A stretch of DNA of 64,000 nt from Chamaecyparis obtusa (GCA_027943335.1 BSBK01002078.1:355501-419500), one strand, 5' to 3'; shown: positions 22,933 to 36,025, numbered from the stretch's first letter. Notes: generated by a model from the sequence alone, not told the origin. Translations and numbers: made by a program.

Positions 22933-23379
22933 TAGATTTATTTACAGTTTTGATTTTTCTCAATTGGGCTTTTGTCTTTTATCAAATTTGGTATGCCCAT
23001 TATTCAAATCAGTTTTTCATTACGGAGTTTTGTTTAAATTTAGCCCAACAATTCAATTCTATCACCATTTCGAACCCATGGAGGCCAGAGACCCACACAA
23101 TGGCTGCAATTTCTTAGCCTGCATTCAAAGCATGAAGAACTACCTATAGGTGCAAATCCCTCAAAAAGATAAGTTTCCATGGGGCTTTAAATGACTATCA
23201 TCACTTTGTGTGATATAATCACACAACATAGTCCAAATACTTTATCTCTTGAATACATTTTGCTAGATTTCCGCTTTTAAAATGGTTCTAAAAACACTTA
23301 CCTCTTCACAACCCCCTGCTAGATTTCCAGGCTTTTCAAATGGTTTACAAAACACCTACCTCTTCAAACCCTTGGGACA

Positions 23380-23735
23380 CTTATTAACTATAGCATCTGG
23401 TGAAATTCCATTTTCTATTATGCTTTGATGGATGTCCATGCCTCGTTCTAAAGCTCCCATTTTGGCACAGGTTGGGAGGATGTTGGCAAAGTTTGTGAAG
23501 TTTGGCTTTATGCCCACCAATTGCATTTTCTTAAAAGTTTCTAAGGCCTTTTTAATGCAGTTGTATTGTGTTTATCTTGCAATCATTACATTCCACGAGT
23601 CAATATCTATTTTAGGCATATGGTCAAACAATGTGTGTGCCTTGTGTATGCATCCACATTTCATATTGTCAAACAGTGTGTATGCTTTAGCTTCAATATA
23701 CCAGGGCATATACAACCACAACATCTGAGAGCTCT
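23380..23735 (-). pseudogene. PPR protein pseudogene fragment
   Basis: On the minus strand the frames read HKAHTLFDHMPKIDIDSWNV then MIA, a stop, KKALETFKKMQLVGIKPNFT then NFANILPTCAKMGALERGMD and IHQSIIENG. This is a clear run of about two to three PPR motifs. It is the best preserved of the three PPR pieces here, but a TAA interrupts it and no start or C-terminal E/DYW domain remains. It is on the opposite strand to the copy at 20840. Confidence 0.75.
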
Positions 23736-23779
23736 GAAGCACAAGCTCTGAGTATACTGGGAGTCATAATGTGGAAGGA

Positions 23780-25080
23780 CTTGGAGATGGCGTCATCTAG
23801 AAACCATAGAAATTGATTCTTTATTTGGATAGTTTGGCATGTCAAGAATTTGAAAATTTAGATTCAAATTAATGCAACCATACATTTAATAGTAAATTAC
23901 ATTATAACCTCATTATTTTTCAAACAAAACAAGGAAACAACCTCTTCTTGGCTGATCTGTTTCCATCTTCCTGGTGGAACGCATCGGTGGTCGACACATC
24001 CGACCTGACATTTTTTTGGTCGAGGATTACTGAAATCAAGAAAGCATATTGTTAAGGCCATCTGGTTGGCTTCGTGAGCTCACTATCCCAGATGCTTGTG
24101 GGAGTCTAGGACTACAATGTAGATTTAGGACACCCCCTCAACTGCATGCATCTTACACAGACAAGGCATATAGACTGAGATAGAAAGGTGCAAGACTAAC
24201 AAATAACCCAACATAAATTAAATCTAGAGTAACTACGAGAAAGAGAAAGTTTGAATGAACTATGAGAAACTATCCTAGACATAAAATAACACAAGAGGGA
24301 GAGAGAAAGATTACAACCTAGAGGTAGAAGAATCCACAAATCTCTTGCTCCTTCCTCCTTTGAAACCTACATATGAGAAAAATGAAAAATGTTAGGGGTG
24401 CCTGATTAAGAGGTCTTGCATAGTTAGACCCTTGCTTTGGTGTTTCCACATCCACAGATAGACAAGATAGACAAATAGATAATGGATAATCAACAAATGA
24501 TAAATGACAATAGATAAATAGGAAATGATCAAGATACTATGATATACTAAAAAAAATGAGATGAGGTGAGTGTGAGAGAACTCCTCTTTTAAACCACAAA
24601 TCTAATGATTGATGGGATGAAGGTAAGGTTGAGCTGGTGAGTGATGAAGGTGGTGGAATCCCAATGTGAGAGTGCTCAAGAGCTATGAAAGGCGTCCAAA
24701 AATGGAGAATATTTCCAAGAGCCAAGAAGAAGTTTGAATCACCAAGAAGAGAGCCCAAAATAAAAAAAGAGACTAATGAAGCCAATTCTTGAAGTTTTAA
24801 GGAGGCCAAATAATTTTCGATGTTAGTGGGTTGTGGAAAGAGGTGTTACACTACAAAAAAACACTTTCATGTTTGTAGATTTGTGGGACAAGTGTGTGTT
24901 ATGTGGACATATTTACAGCACACGCACGACATGCGCCAAACAATCTACGGGGTCAAGAATTTGAATAGGGAAGGTGGCAAGGCAGATGGAATGATGTGGA
25001 GGTTTGCGTGAAATTTGGATTTTTGGCTAAGTTAGAGGTTTTTTTCAATGAAGAATAACACCAAGTGTATTTTATATTTT
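23780..25080. other. Unassigned intergenic
   Basis: No domain or repeat recognised. Confidence 0.5.
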
Positions 25081-25089
25081 CTCCACATG

Positions 25090-25310
25090 GAGTTGCCCCT
25101 AGGGAAAATACATGATATTCACAAGATCATCTATCATGCAATTTGTAGACAAGCGTGCTAGATGAAAGAGATAATGATAAGATAGTGATCACTAATAGTA
25201 TGTTGGTATGGGTAGAAAATTGGGTTATGCTAGATAGCGATATGATAAGGCAATATTGATTTTAATGATATGAGTAGCAAAGGATATATAGTCGTATGAT
25301 AGGGTGACTT
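25090..25310. repeat. Segment duplicated at 26025-26240
   Basis: Shares CCTAGGGAAAA, CAAGATCA, TAGATGAAAGAGATAATGAT, AAGATAGTG.TCACT and the beginning of the minisatellite with 26025-26240. The whole minisatellite module was therefore duplicated about 935 bp apart. Confidence 0.75.
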
Positions 25311-25560
25311 TGATTGTGTCAATATGAGTAACAAAGGCTAGATAGTCGTATGATAGTGCAACTTTGATTGCACCAATATGAGTAGCAAGGCTAGATGGTC
25401 ATATGACAAGGCGAATCTTATCATGTTGGTACGAGTAGGAAAGGCTAAGTAGTTGTATGATAGGGTGAGAGATTTTGATAGCGCTAGTATGGGAAACAAT
25501 GCTAGATGGTACGCATGTACGAGTAGCAAAACTAGATGACCATATGATAGGGTGAAAGAT
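25263..25560. repeat. ~54-bp minisatellite, first block
   Basis: Units start with ATGAGTAGCAAAGGCTAGAT at 25270, 25324, 25379 and 25431 (periods 52-55 bp), with looser copies up to ~25560. Each unit ends GATTGCA..(A/G)AT. Confidence 0.85.
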
Positions 25561-26020
25561 TATAAATATCTGAATTGGCCCCCATGAAGGTAGATACAAA
25601 TGATTAAAATTTCTTAAATTTTCAAAAAAACTTGTGATACAGATGACAAGATATAATAGCCCCCTAAGAATAGAATGTGTTGCACAAAGGGAAGCATGAT
25701 GCATTCTAAGGAGAAAAGAGGCATTGTCGCATGTCAACCTAGCTAAATGTTTCCATGGAATGTCACCCCATAGTAAGTGACACATGATATCCACAACATC
25801 AAGAAAAGAAAGTAGAGATGAAGAGATCCAATCATTTAGTGTCAAAACTTATAAGAGTTGAAAGACTTTTGATATATGACTACATAGAAGTATTTCATTA
25901 GGATTGAGGTCTTCAAGTTTGAAAAAGAGCACATGACGACGAAGAAAAATAAAAATTTGGGTTAACATGTAATAAGGCCTTAATGCACCCAACACTTTGC
26001 ATTGTTCCTGAATTGCATAG
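25561..26020. other. Unassigned between minisatellite blocks
   Basis: A 148-codon minus-strand open frame (25399-25845) overlaps this stretch and the minisatellite. It matches nothing I know, and its C-terminal part is repeat-derived. Confidence 0.35.
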
Positions 26021-26024
26021 TTCC

Positions 26025-26263
26025 TAGGGAAAAGAAAGGATATTTGCAAGATCACATCCAACATGCAAGTTGCAAATAAGCATTCTAGATGAAAGAGATA
26101 ATGATAAGATAGTGGTCACTGATGGTATGCCATTATGGGTAGCAAATTGTGTTATGCTAGATAGCCATACGATATGGTTATTTTTTCAATGATGAGTAGC
26201 AAAGTCTAGATAGTAATATGATAGAGAAACATTGATGGCATGTCCCCCATTTAAGACCCTAAT
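26025..26263. repeat. Second copy of minisatellite module
   Basis: Diverged copy of 25090-25310 ending in partial minisatellite units (GAGTAGCAAAGTCTAGATAG), then cut by the LTR-like insertion. Confidence 0.75.
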
Positions 26264-27315
26264 TGTGATGTCCCCATTTTGAAATAGGATTTAATAATAA
26301 ATAATAGTTAAATATTTGAATTTTATTAAATAAAGAATAATAATGAAAGAGAACTTAAAATTAATAAATAATAATATTAACATATAAAAATAGATAAATA
26401 ATGTAATTATATTATACTATAAATAGAAAATAATATTGAAACAAATAAACAAATGATACAAATAAATAATAAATATAATAATTAAATAATAAAAATAATA
26501 ACCTTACTAAATAAATAAATTTGTTAATCAATTATTAATATAAGAAATTCTATTAATCTATATATCAATTAATATTAATAATAATGAAGGATTAAAACTA
26601 AAATATTGATTTTGCATAATGTACGATGCCTCTAAAATCAAGATGAGTTGTTGACACCACTCATTCCATAGGAAGAGTGATTAAGTAAACTAAAGTTTAT
26701 TATAAATCATAGACTAAGAGTAAGAAAATGTGAATATGGATGCAACTTGAGAGATGTGACCCAAATGGAGGGGTGAGCGTTGGAAAGTAGAGACATTGTT
26801 TCAAGCTGCCACATATAAGAAACACATAACTTTCCTTGAGAGGGGAGGCAATCTGAAAAAGACATTAACTAGGATGAAAGGAGAATTATCAATAATCAAA
26901 TAGGAGAAAACAAAGATCTAAAGATAACAAACATTGAAGCACCACTACAAAGAAAACATACATTTAGTAGAGATATTAGTAGCAGAACTAAATAAGACTA
27001 GTAATAGCAATCATCATTGATTGGAAGAAGATCATACGATGATCCATAACTAGCATTAAGAAAGGGAATTTTTTTTGGATCATTACAAGAATCAAATTTA
27101 TAGGGATCAAAAGCAACGATTATTACATCTCAAAAACTATATATTTATAATAAGATTCATATAGAGTCACAACTATAATAAAACTTCTATAGAGGTTATT
27201 AGCTCAACAATCCAAAGTGTCATTCCCATAATATTATAAATTTGGAGATATAGAATAAATAGTTTTATATATATCCATTCATCCATTAGTTGAAGTATTC
27301 ATGTTATAAGACATC

Positions 27316-27371
<56 letters not shown>

Positions 27372-27622
27372 TAGTAACATCATCATCTCTCTCTTAAGGA
27401 GTAATTATTCAATTAAATTTATCATCAAACTTAGTTTTTTATTTACCAAACATTTGGCATAACCATTTGTTGACCCTCAAGAAATTAAATTGGAATAGAA
27501 ACTAGTTCAATAATCATTAATACAAAGGATAGTAGAAAATTAAAGGATTAGATAGAAAGAAGTCCCTTGCAATCTAAGAAAATAGGGTACAAATTAGGGT
27601 TTCCCAATTTGGGGACATTACA
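26264..27622. mobile_element. LTR-like insertion (solo LTR candidate), ~1.36 kb
   Basis: Begins TGTGATGTCCCCATTTTGAA and ends TTCCCAATTTGGGGACATTA then CA. The ends are inverted (TGT(A/G)ATGTCCCCA) and TG...CA, as in plant LTRs. It interrupts the ~54-bp minisatellite, which resumes at ~27626 (ACTGATTGCACTAATACGAG). No coding sequence or PBS was seen inside, so a solo LTR or a MITE-like element is possible. The 5-bp flanks (CTAAT and AAACT) do not match. Confidence 0.4.
27314..27368. repeat. (CT)n microsatellite
   Basis: About 26 CT units inside the LTR-like insertion. Confidence 0.95.
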
Positions 27623-27625
27623 AAA

Positions 27626-27850
27626 CTGATTGCACTAATACGAGTAGCAAAGGCTAGATAGTCATATGATAAGGCGGCTTTGATTGCATTGATACGAGTA
27701 GCAAAGGCTCGATAGTCATACGATAGGTTGAATTTGATCAAATTGGTACAAGTATCTAAAAGGCTAGATAGTCATACAATAGGGCGAGAAATTTTGATAA
27801 CATTGGTATGGGTAGCTATACTAGATGGATATATGATCTGTATATTTCTT
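27626..27850. repeat. ~54-bp minisatellite, third block
   Basis: Four further units (ACGAGTAGCAAAGGCTAGAT, ATAGTCAT.(A/C)GATA). Confidence 0.85.
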
Positions 27851-30800
27851 TATTTTTATGTATACACACACATACCCGAACCTACTACAAGCCCCCAAAA
27901 TAATTGCATGTACCCACATACGGGGTTCTCATACCCAGACCTAAACCTGAACCAACAACTTAGAAATTTTCTATTTAATGTTCCTAGTATTTTGTCATTT
28001 TGGTGTTCTTCATCCTTCATATGTTGCTTCTATTGAGGTCATTCTTTATTCTTCTATAAAGGGTTCTTGAAAACATGCCTTTAGCTTGATGCATAGAGGG
28101 TGAACTATTGGGGAAGAAATTCATCCTTTAGATGATCAAAGTAAAAGATAATGAAGAATATAACATTCAACTATGTGTCATATGTGAGATGCTATATCTA
28201 AACAAAAGAGATTGATGGAAGTATGGTTTAGCTTATCCAAATGGATCCTACCCTTTTGATAATCTTATACAATAAATGCTACAAATATTTGATTCCCTGA
28301 TCAATTTCCACCTCTTAAAAAGTTAAATATGACAAGTTTATCAAAATGTTTTGTTACTCCATTAATCATCAATTATAGTCAATTGCCTATAGTTATTGAT
28401 GCTTGGATATCACCACAACTTGAAGTGGTTTGAATTTTGAGAATTTTCTTCATTCATCCTATTTAGAGTGCTCTTGAACATTTATTTTAGATTCTTAGTG
28501 AAACTTCATACTATCTCTAGCCATTATGATCCTAAAATCATAACGCTAGAACCATAGGAACATATAATTTGTAGTTTTCCATGATTTCAACTCCATGTTG
28601 TGATATTCCTTCTACATTAATTAGACACCTATTTTTTTAATCTCTACGATGTTGAAGCTGATATTTTGGATAGACAATTTCATTTAACCTCTAAAATACC
28701 AACTTATGGATTAGGTTGTGGGTGCATGATGAGAACATAACTTTGGGATCATAGATTTAGTTTTATGATGTTCCTATTAGTGTCTAATGACAAGGTGCAT
28801 GCAAGTTCATCCAAATGTGGCATATGATCTAATATTTTTTATCTTGATTTAACTTCATTGAATTATATATTTATGAAATTCCATATTTTTTGTTTCCTAC
28901 ACCTTATTGTTGTTATTTTCTTGACATTGCAAAGCCATGCAAGATTATTTAATATTTGTGTTGTGCTCTTGACTGCTATGAACAACATGGTGATTATTGA
29001 GAATTTGATGAAGGTATTATTTCTAACTTTTTTCCTTAAGCATAGATTTGGTTGATGGGTTGTTGCATATATTACTAGAAATACTGCTCTTTGTGTTTTT
29101 AGGGAATGGAAGGATATTGTTTTTTTTTCATGTTTTATGGTTTACTAGAGCAGGAAAACATGGGTTTAAACTTTAAAAGCATAACTTATACAATTCTTAT
29201 ATTAAATGTTGTAGTATGGTCTTCTGATTCAAATTGGGTTCTGATAGACAACCATAGTCGTGCATCATTCTATGCCATAGTCTCCCTATGTAACTTTGTC
29301 TATTCTACATAGTTGTCAAGTGTGGAAAATTTGTTCCACTTATGATGGATAATTGAGAGCTCTATATTATACATCTTTAGAATTGCATTTATGAAGTCTC
29401 TTTGGACCTTAGTATCTACTATAGAATCTTGTTCAATAGCCTGCAAGATCATCTATGGTCTATATTAATTCTTTTGAGCTTATGATCATTTATTTTGAAC
29501 ATCTACTTGCATAGGTGTAGCCAACTATCTCCTTCCTTTATATTTAGCTTTTACTTGAGAAATATGTATCCCACATTGTTGTAGGAATGTGAAGAGTTCC
29601 CCACAAAGCTAGTTTTTCTCCTTATTCCTTTTGTCATTACAACAACTGCATGTGGAAAGCAACAAGTTTGTTTGTGGCTACAAGGCATCACAAGTTTTAA
29701 AAGGAAAATGTCATATGAACATGTTTCTCCTTTTTAATAAAAGTGATGAATGTTACATAAATAGGTTCTCTTTTAATACATGTAAATATACTCTCTTGTA
29801 AAAGAAGAGTGTTATATGTGACAACCCATATATTTCTTTAGGGATTACTTACCATAATGAGCTTACAGACTCACAACTAATTGATATACTACTGCAATTA
29901 AAATGAGTTTCTCTTCATTTTTCTGAATGCAGTTTCTCCATATTCTAAGGGAGGATAATATCAAGGTAGTCTTTCTTACACTTTTAGATACAATCAACAA
30001 GTTAGAGTTATTTAATAATCATTGAAGATTATTTTAAAAACTCCATCTTGCACCTTGTTATTAGTGTGCATTAGAGTTTGTATAGTTTATCAACATTTAT
30101 GATGGACAAATCTCATATGGCTAGCTTCATGATATCTTATTTTGTCTATGGGCATTAATATTAGGGATTTATTACCTTGGTAGTTGTCATATGTATGCTT
30201 GGTCATAAATATCTTGCAGTGGAATATATTTATGGATTAATGCTAGTAATGCCATCATTGTAGTCAATATATTGCTAAATCATTCTCTTGTTTGATAGAT
30301 TCTATAAAACTGAGCATAGTAGTTCAAATTGTTTAACTTCTCAAATTATATCCTTTCTTTTGGTTTCTTGTTGACCTTTTTGTGGAGGCAAGATGAGGTT
30401 CATCACCCTGGATATGTTTACCAATGTTGGAAGCAGTACACTTCAAAGAAAATTTTGGATTTGATGTTGTATCAGGGTCTCAAATAAGAGAGAGATATCA
30501 TAAGAGTGTATAACTTGACTTTCTTGTTTGTGTATTGTTGTTAGGACAGTAATACAGAATAGAAAATGACTTAACCAATATAGGGGGTGGGTGGTATGCT
30601 CTTAAATTTATTATATTTATGAGTATCAGGTTTTGAAATAAATTTGAGTATGTCATATTTTATTGTATTCTAAAAGACTGCGATATCCCTGACTGATTTG
30701 AACCAATAATTTTCTAATATTTTCCTTGAGTGATGTTTTCAAAGTGGCTTAATTGATAGTTTAAAATGTTTGATTTCATCAATGCAGGGGAAATGAATTG

Positions 30801-31925
30801 ACTTGATGTTTAAAAAAAAAACATTGATTAAATGATAATAATTATATCCTTCCACACATTCATATTGAGACAAAAACCATTCCTTAATTAGTTAATAGAA
30901 TAACAAGGGAAAGTATTTCTCTATCCCTCTGAAATTGTAACAACACTTGAAAAGGTATGGTAGCAACCACAATCTCCTCTAACTCTACCCTTTACCAAAT
31001 ATGAGTTGTTGGTTGTAGTTCATCTCAAACTCCTCTAATGGTGTTGTTCACAATTAGAACTTATACGCTTATAGACCTTACTATAGGTCATATGAATGTC
31101 TGTTCCTTAGTATATGAGTTCACTCAGCACCAAAGAATCAAAAAATATTGACCCTTCCACCACCTTCACTACAATCTAACTATAGAAGTGATTGCATATG
31201 GAGATACACTCAGCTGGCCATGAAGAATCTCTTTATAGTTTTGTTTTTCAAGAAGAATCTATAAAAGCCCTTGCCTGCCACATATAGCAACACAAGAAAA
31301 GTCCACCCAACATTCATGCCAATTTTAAGTATCTTGTGGCAATAAGTTACCTATTGATATCAAAGCAATTCATAACCATATTCTATTTTTTTATACTCGC
31401 TGAGATGAGATTCAATGCTACCAATATCAAACCACCAATATGACTTTTGCACAAACATTATAAATATTTATCTCCAAACATTAGAGTGATAGAATAATCA
31501 ACCTCCTCCCATTAACGACAAGAATGAAGTCACAATATGGTATTAGACACCAATAAAAGGCTCTATTTCCTACACAAAAAGGGACTTTTTATGCCTTGGC
31601 ATGGATTTCTTCAAGGGCTTAAGCTAGAAAATTACACATGGTGGGAATATCCATCATAGGCAAAGCCAAAATATCAATATTGTTGAATCTGCACTAAGCA
31701 TACACTATTATATTGGTTACCATAAAATATGCAAGTCGACCCCTCAATAGGAGCTCATGACACATGAATGTTCACGCCAATATTGAGATACGAAGAAGAA
31801 ACATCTTCACCCAATACTACTATCATATTGATAAAGAAATCACAATTTTATCTTCCCCATACTTAATTAAAGCCGATACAAATATTTATCTTTGAATTTT
31901 TGCTTTCTAATGTCAAAAACATGAA
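27851..31925. other. Gene-free AT-rich stretch
   Basis: About 4 kb without any protein domain, RNA gene or clear repeat that I can name. Short open frames at 28858-29312 are hydrophobic chance frames. Confidence 0.45.
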
Positions 31926-31929
31926 TATT

Positions 31930-32760
31930 TGATGTCGTCCCTTAATCCTAGTTATAACCTTTGATTTGTGGATGTTGGGTCCAACACAAAACACTATGCC
32001 CAACATTCTCAATTAACCATTGGCTTAATATATTTTCTAGTCATATTAAATTCGTTAGGTAATATCACACCATCAATATATTTATCTTCCAACTATATAA
32101 ATATTAATTCAGCCGATGATGATATATTGAGTCGTTGCATAATATTTTCCTATCTTTGCACATTAAGTCTCAATAATAATAGAAATAATATCAAGAAATC
32201 AAAACATATAAAGCATACGATATATATCAAAATATCTAAAGATAACATGAACAACAGAGACCGGTGACAATAATATTATATTTTAAAATAAACTTATATT
32301 TTACCAAGTCAAGAATCTCAAAATATAAATGACCACAGACCTGTGAATATCTTATTTCTACAAAATTTTCTTCAAATGAATACTTCACAAATTTGTATAA
32401 TCTCTAATAGGTACAAAGTGGAATATCTAAAATGATATTTCCAACTAGAAACTAGGGTAGATAGTCTCACCACTAGAACTACATACTCCTTCAACTAGCA
32501 TGCCTTCAACAAAATTAACAATGAAATTCCAAATATTTGATGATGATTTACTTCACCCAGCCAACCGCCTTACAAAGATCTCCAAGAAATATTTAGAAGG
32601 TTAGGTTAAATAAATAGACTTACTTTATTAATTTATTATTTCCACTGTGTTTTACAAGTAAATTAATTAATTGAAGTCATCCTTAGGATATAAAATTAAT
32701 TTTTGGGAAACTTAATTAATTAATTTAATCAAGCTGCTTTTGAAAACTTGGGGACATTAC
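31930..32760 (-). mobile_element. LTR-like remnant, minus orientation
   Basis: The right end on the plus strand is TTGAAAACTTGGGGACATTA then CA, the same terminal motif as the insertion at 26264-27622. Read on the minus strand this is an LTR start (TGTAATGTCCCCAAG), preceded by a purine-rich AAGAGGAT. The left boundary (TTGATGTCGTCCC at ~31931) is weak. Confidence 0.35.
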
Positions 32761-33060
32761 AATCCTCTTGATCCGAAGATTGGTTCCCCTCAAGATATCC
32801 GCCATCAAAATTGGTTGTCCTTTGAAAGAAAGTACCAAGATTGTAAGCCAATTATGGAGACCAAAATGAACACCTGTTGAAAGCTCTATGTTGCACCATG
32901 ATTGCAAGTACTACCTCTACTACCCCCTTAACTCTCTTGAATGCAAGTTGATAGAGCCTTTGAATGTAGTTGGCTAAGTTTCCAATGTTGTGAAAATATC
33001 CATCAATATTTTGTTGCTCTACTCTAATATAAAAAAACATTATGCCCACAGTTGAGAATT
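32761..33060 (-). pseudogene. Possible 3' internal end of a retroelement
   Basis: Lies directly upstream (minus strand) of the LTR-like start at 32760. Minus frames give short broken pieces such as DGGYLEGNQSSDQED, the kind of tail seen at the 3' ends of some plant elements. No conserved domain is visible, so this is a positional call. Confidence 0.25.
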
Positions 33061-33218
33061 AACTCATCATGATCCCACTAAAGTAATGCACCAAACATGT
33101 CAATGTCATTGCCAGGGTTCCCTAAACATCACGATGATCCTCCCTCCTATGGTTAGAGCTCATTAACATAATGGATGACCAATGTAAGAGTTTGATGCAG
33201 GGTTCCTAAGAGACCAAT

Positions 33219-33370
33219 CTCTTATACCACTTGTTACAACTAATGGTTGTCGTTGCACCAAAAGATTGACCTGTTAATGCCCAATACAACCAATAGACTT
33301 AAAGAAGACATAGGAGGTTGTTAAACCATGTCACAAATCTTCAAGGGGGATGTTGGAAGTTAGTCCAACA
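33219..33370 (-). mobile_element. Second TRIM-family copy: LTR plus primer-binding site
   Basis: On the minus strand, 33370-33232 (139 bp) starts TGTTGGAC and ends TTGTAACA. It follows the TRIM LTR of 18769-19121 block by block: CC(C/T)TTG(G/A)AGA.TTGTGACATG, GTTTAA, TTGTATTGGGCAT, TTTTGGTGCAAC. Immediately after it comes AGTGGTATAAGAG (33231-33219), a diverged initiator-Met primer-binding site. The second LTR was not found nearby, so this is a truncated element or one with a longer, decayed interior. Confidence 0.6.
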
Positions 33371-33867
33371 ACTTCATACCAATTTGTAATAATATTCAGA
33401 TTATCTATACTATAAGATAGATCATTGTAAGACATATTTGACTAGTTCGATGATTCAAGGTATTTGTGAGTTTAATATGTTGATGGATGGTGGTTGAATG
33501 AATGTTAATTTTATAGAGTGATGCTTGATTGTTGAATTGTATCTATTCTTGATCCAAGTTAAAGTGATGATTTATGTGAATTTGATTATTATTTTTTTGA
33601 TCTTTCTAATTGATTAATTTCTTGATTTCTTGGGAGATGATGGAGGAATGATAATGATTGATAAGTCCTTAAATACTTGGAATGAAATGTCCTTTATACT
33701 TTATTGGTGAAAGGGTCACCACCATTCATAAGAATTGAGTCACCATAGCCTATATGGGTAGCAGAGTTGGCTTGGGCCATGGGTTTTCTCTCCATTCATA
33801 TCAAGTTTGACTTTGAGGCCCATACTTATTCAATGCACCTGTCTTGTAGGCTATTACCTGCATCCTT

Positions 33868-34185
33868 AGAGGGACAGTCTTGTCTTAGCTCACCCCTCCC
33901 TAAACCCCAACTTGGAAATATATAAGACCAAGATAAGACAACTTGGGCATTGAGATGAGTTGTATGGATACCTCTAAGTTAACAAAAAAAAAATTGAGTC
34001 ACCAGTTTTCATTGTTGCCTTTGTGAATAATATATTATATCCAACGTTGATTTTACTTGAAAATCCTCCTAAATAGAAACCTTCTACCCTTTTCATCTTC
34101 TAATGTGGGGGAGAGTCACACATCTTCATTATTTTTTTCATTTTCAATCATTACAACCTTTCACATTTACCACCTTTGAAAGAGT
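33868..34185 (+). repeat. Satellite monomer, left part (split by insertion)
   Basis: From TTAGAGGGACAGTCTTGTCT to AAAGAGT this matches the monomer found next to the hexamer blocks (type F). It stops exactly at the left end of the 34186-38796 insertion, and the same monomer resumes at 38797. Confidence 0.9.
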
Positions 34186-34187
34186 TG

Positions 34188-35803
34188 TTGGAGCTCTAAA
34201 TTTTGGGCAAAATTTGGAGTCCTATATAGTGATAAAACCCTAAAAGATGGCCTCTTAAACTCCATGCCTAATAATTAATGATGGAGTACATGAAATGGGA
34301 TGAAAAAATTATATTAATTTTTAATGAAAAAGTTGAGAGATTAAGGAATGAATCTCTGTGACAAGAACAATCAAAATTCTATGATCAAAGCCTTCAAAAA
34401 ATGCTAGAATTTCGACTTGCTGCAAATATGATGCCAACAGAGGCTGAAGATGGTTGAATTTTAAAAATCTAAAAAAGACCCAATTCGGGAAATCAAATTT
34501 CCTATTTCCAATAAAAATATTATCTTTCCACAAGGTGTTTTGGTTTTTTGACCAGACCCAAATCCAAAAGTTAGGTAGTTATTTTTTAGTTAGTTTATTG
34601 TTTTTCAAAATAATTTGTAATAAGGGTTGTGTCTTTTCACCCTAAAGAGGTGTGAAAGCCACTCAAACACACACATATATATACATAATATAAAATGTAA
34701 AGAGGGAATACAATTCAAATTTTCATAAGATATAATTCGATCACAATTGCAATATGAACTCTAATGTACTATTTTTTCAACATTAATAAAGATAAGTGCT
34801 CTTCTTTTTATTTGTGGTTATAAGTTATATGTTTTCAATTAGTCTTTCGGATATTCTATTAAATAGAGTGTTTCACTGTGTTGAATTCTCTGAGTATCAT
34901 AATTCAAAGTTAATATATATAGTTTAAATATCAATTGAAAGATCTGTGTATCTTCTCTTATTTTTATCGGTGTCTTAATTTGAGTTAAACTCGATAAGAT
35001 TAGCTATATAGGTTGATTTGAATTATAAGTCAAGTGGAAGCCTATGAAGTGATGGTCTTGTCTTATTAAAGCAAGTTTTAAAAACCGCCTCTAATCGTAC
35101 ATAAGATTGCAAGTTTTATGACTCTATAGCCCAAGTATTTTGAATGCACTGATCTAACCTTTAATTGGAAACTATCACATTAGTTCATTTGTAGTTTGTA
35201 GATCATTAAATCTTTATTTCAAAACATTACTTTTTAGTCTTTAGTATAATCCATTTAGTCAAGTATTATAGAATATAGATTTTTAGGAGATTAGTTGTTT
35301 TCCTCAAAGGATCATTCACCACCTTTGGAGGAATCTTGTTTTGTGTACGTAGTTGTGTGACACAAAAAAATTGATAGTTTAGAGTGAATTTAGGCCTACT
35401 AGCCTTGGCTTGATTAAGCCAGAATTGTAGAGGTATCAACTTGTACCTGTCAGTTGGCCAAAGGTGATCCATCATTTTTGGACACCAACAAATTTATTTT
35501 CCCGAACTGGGTCTTTTTTAGATTTTTAAAATTCAACCATCTTCAGCCTCTATTGGCATCATCTTTGTAGTAGGTCAAAATTCTAGCATTTTCTGAAGGC
35601 TTTGATCATAGAATTTTGATTTTTCTTGTCACAAAGATTCCTTCCTTAATATGTCAACTTTTTAATTAAAAATTAATATAATTTTTTCATCCCATTTCAT
35701 GTACTCCATCATTAATTATTGGGCATGGAGTTTAAGAGGCCATATTTTAGGGTTTTATAACTATATAGGATTCCAAATTTTGCCCAAAATTTGGAGCTCC
35801 AAT
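34188..35803. repeat. Inverted repeat, arms ~310 bp, ~990-bp loop
   Basis: 34188-34500 is the reverse complement of about 35491-35803, for example TCTAAAAAAGACCCAATTCGGG against CCCGAACTGGGTCTTTTTTAGA, and GGGCAAAATTTGGA near both outer ends. Several small differences. The inner arm is the sequence just upstream (minus strand) of the 3' LTR start. Confidence 0.9.
34735..35490 (-). repeat. LTR homology block, 3' copy (minus orientation)
   Basis: Collinear with 38035-38796 (for example TTAATTTGAGTTAAACT.GAT, AAGTGGAAGCCTATG.A.TGA, GCCTTGGCT.AATCAAGCCA), with many substitutions and small indels. Confidence 0.85.
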
Positions 35804-36025
35804 AGGCTTTTTCTGGGGACGTATGCTCTCTATGAGCATAGCGAGATTCCAGCTATCTCTGGAGAAGCAGACCAAATATCCATATGTAATCTGATGCAAA
35901 GTAAAATTGGGTGGCCCCAGGCCCCCCAAAATTGAATATTGATCTTTTCCTCTATCGAACACTTGATTTTGATCATGCAATAACTCCCTCCTTGCTGCAT
36001 TAGGTACATCTTCCTTATAGACAAT

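Noticed and set aside
25399..25845. 148-codon minus-strand frame
   Set aside because: Partly inside the 54-bp minisatellite and without recognisable motifs; the rest has no supporting splice or start context.
28858..29312. Hydrophobic plus-strand frames resembling membrane proteins
   Set aside because: AT-rich DNA gives Phe/Leu/Ile-rich chance frames. No conserved motif and no splice context.
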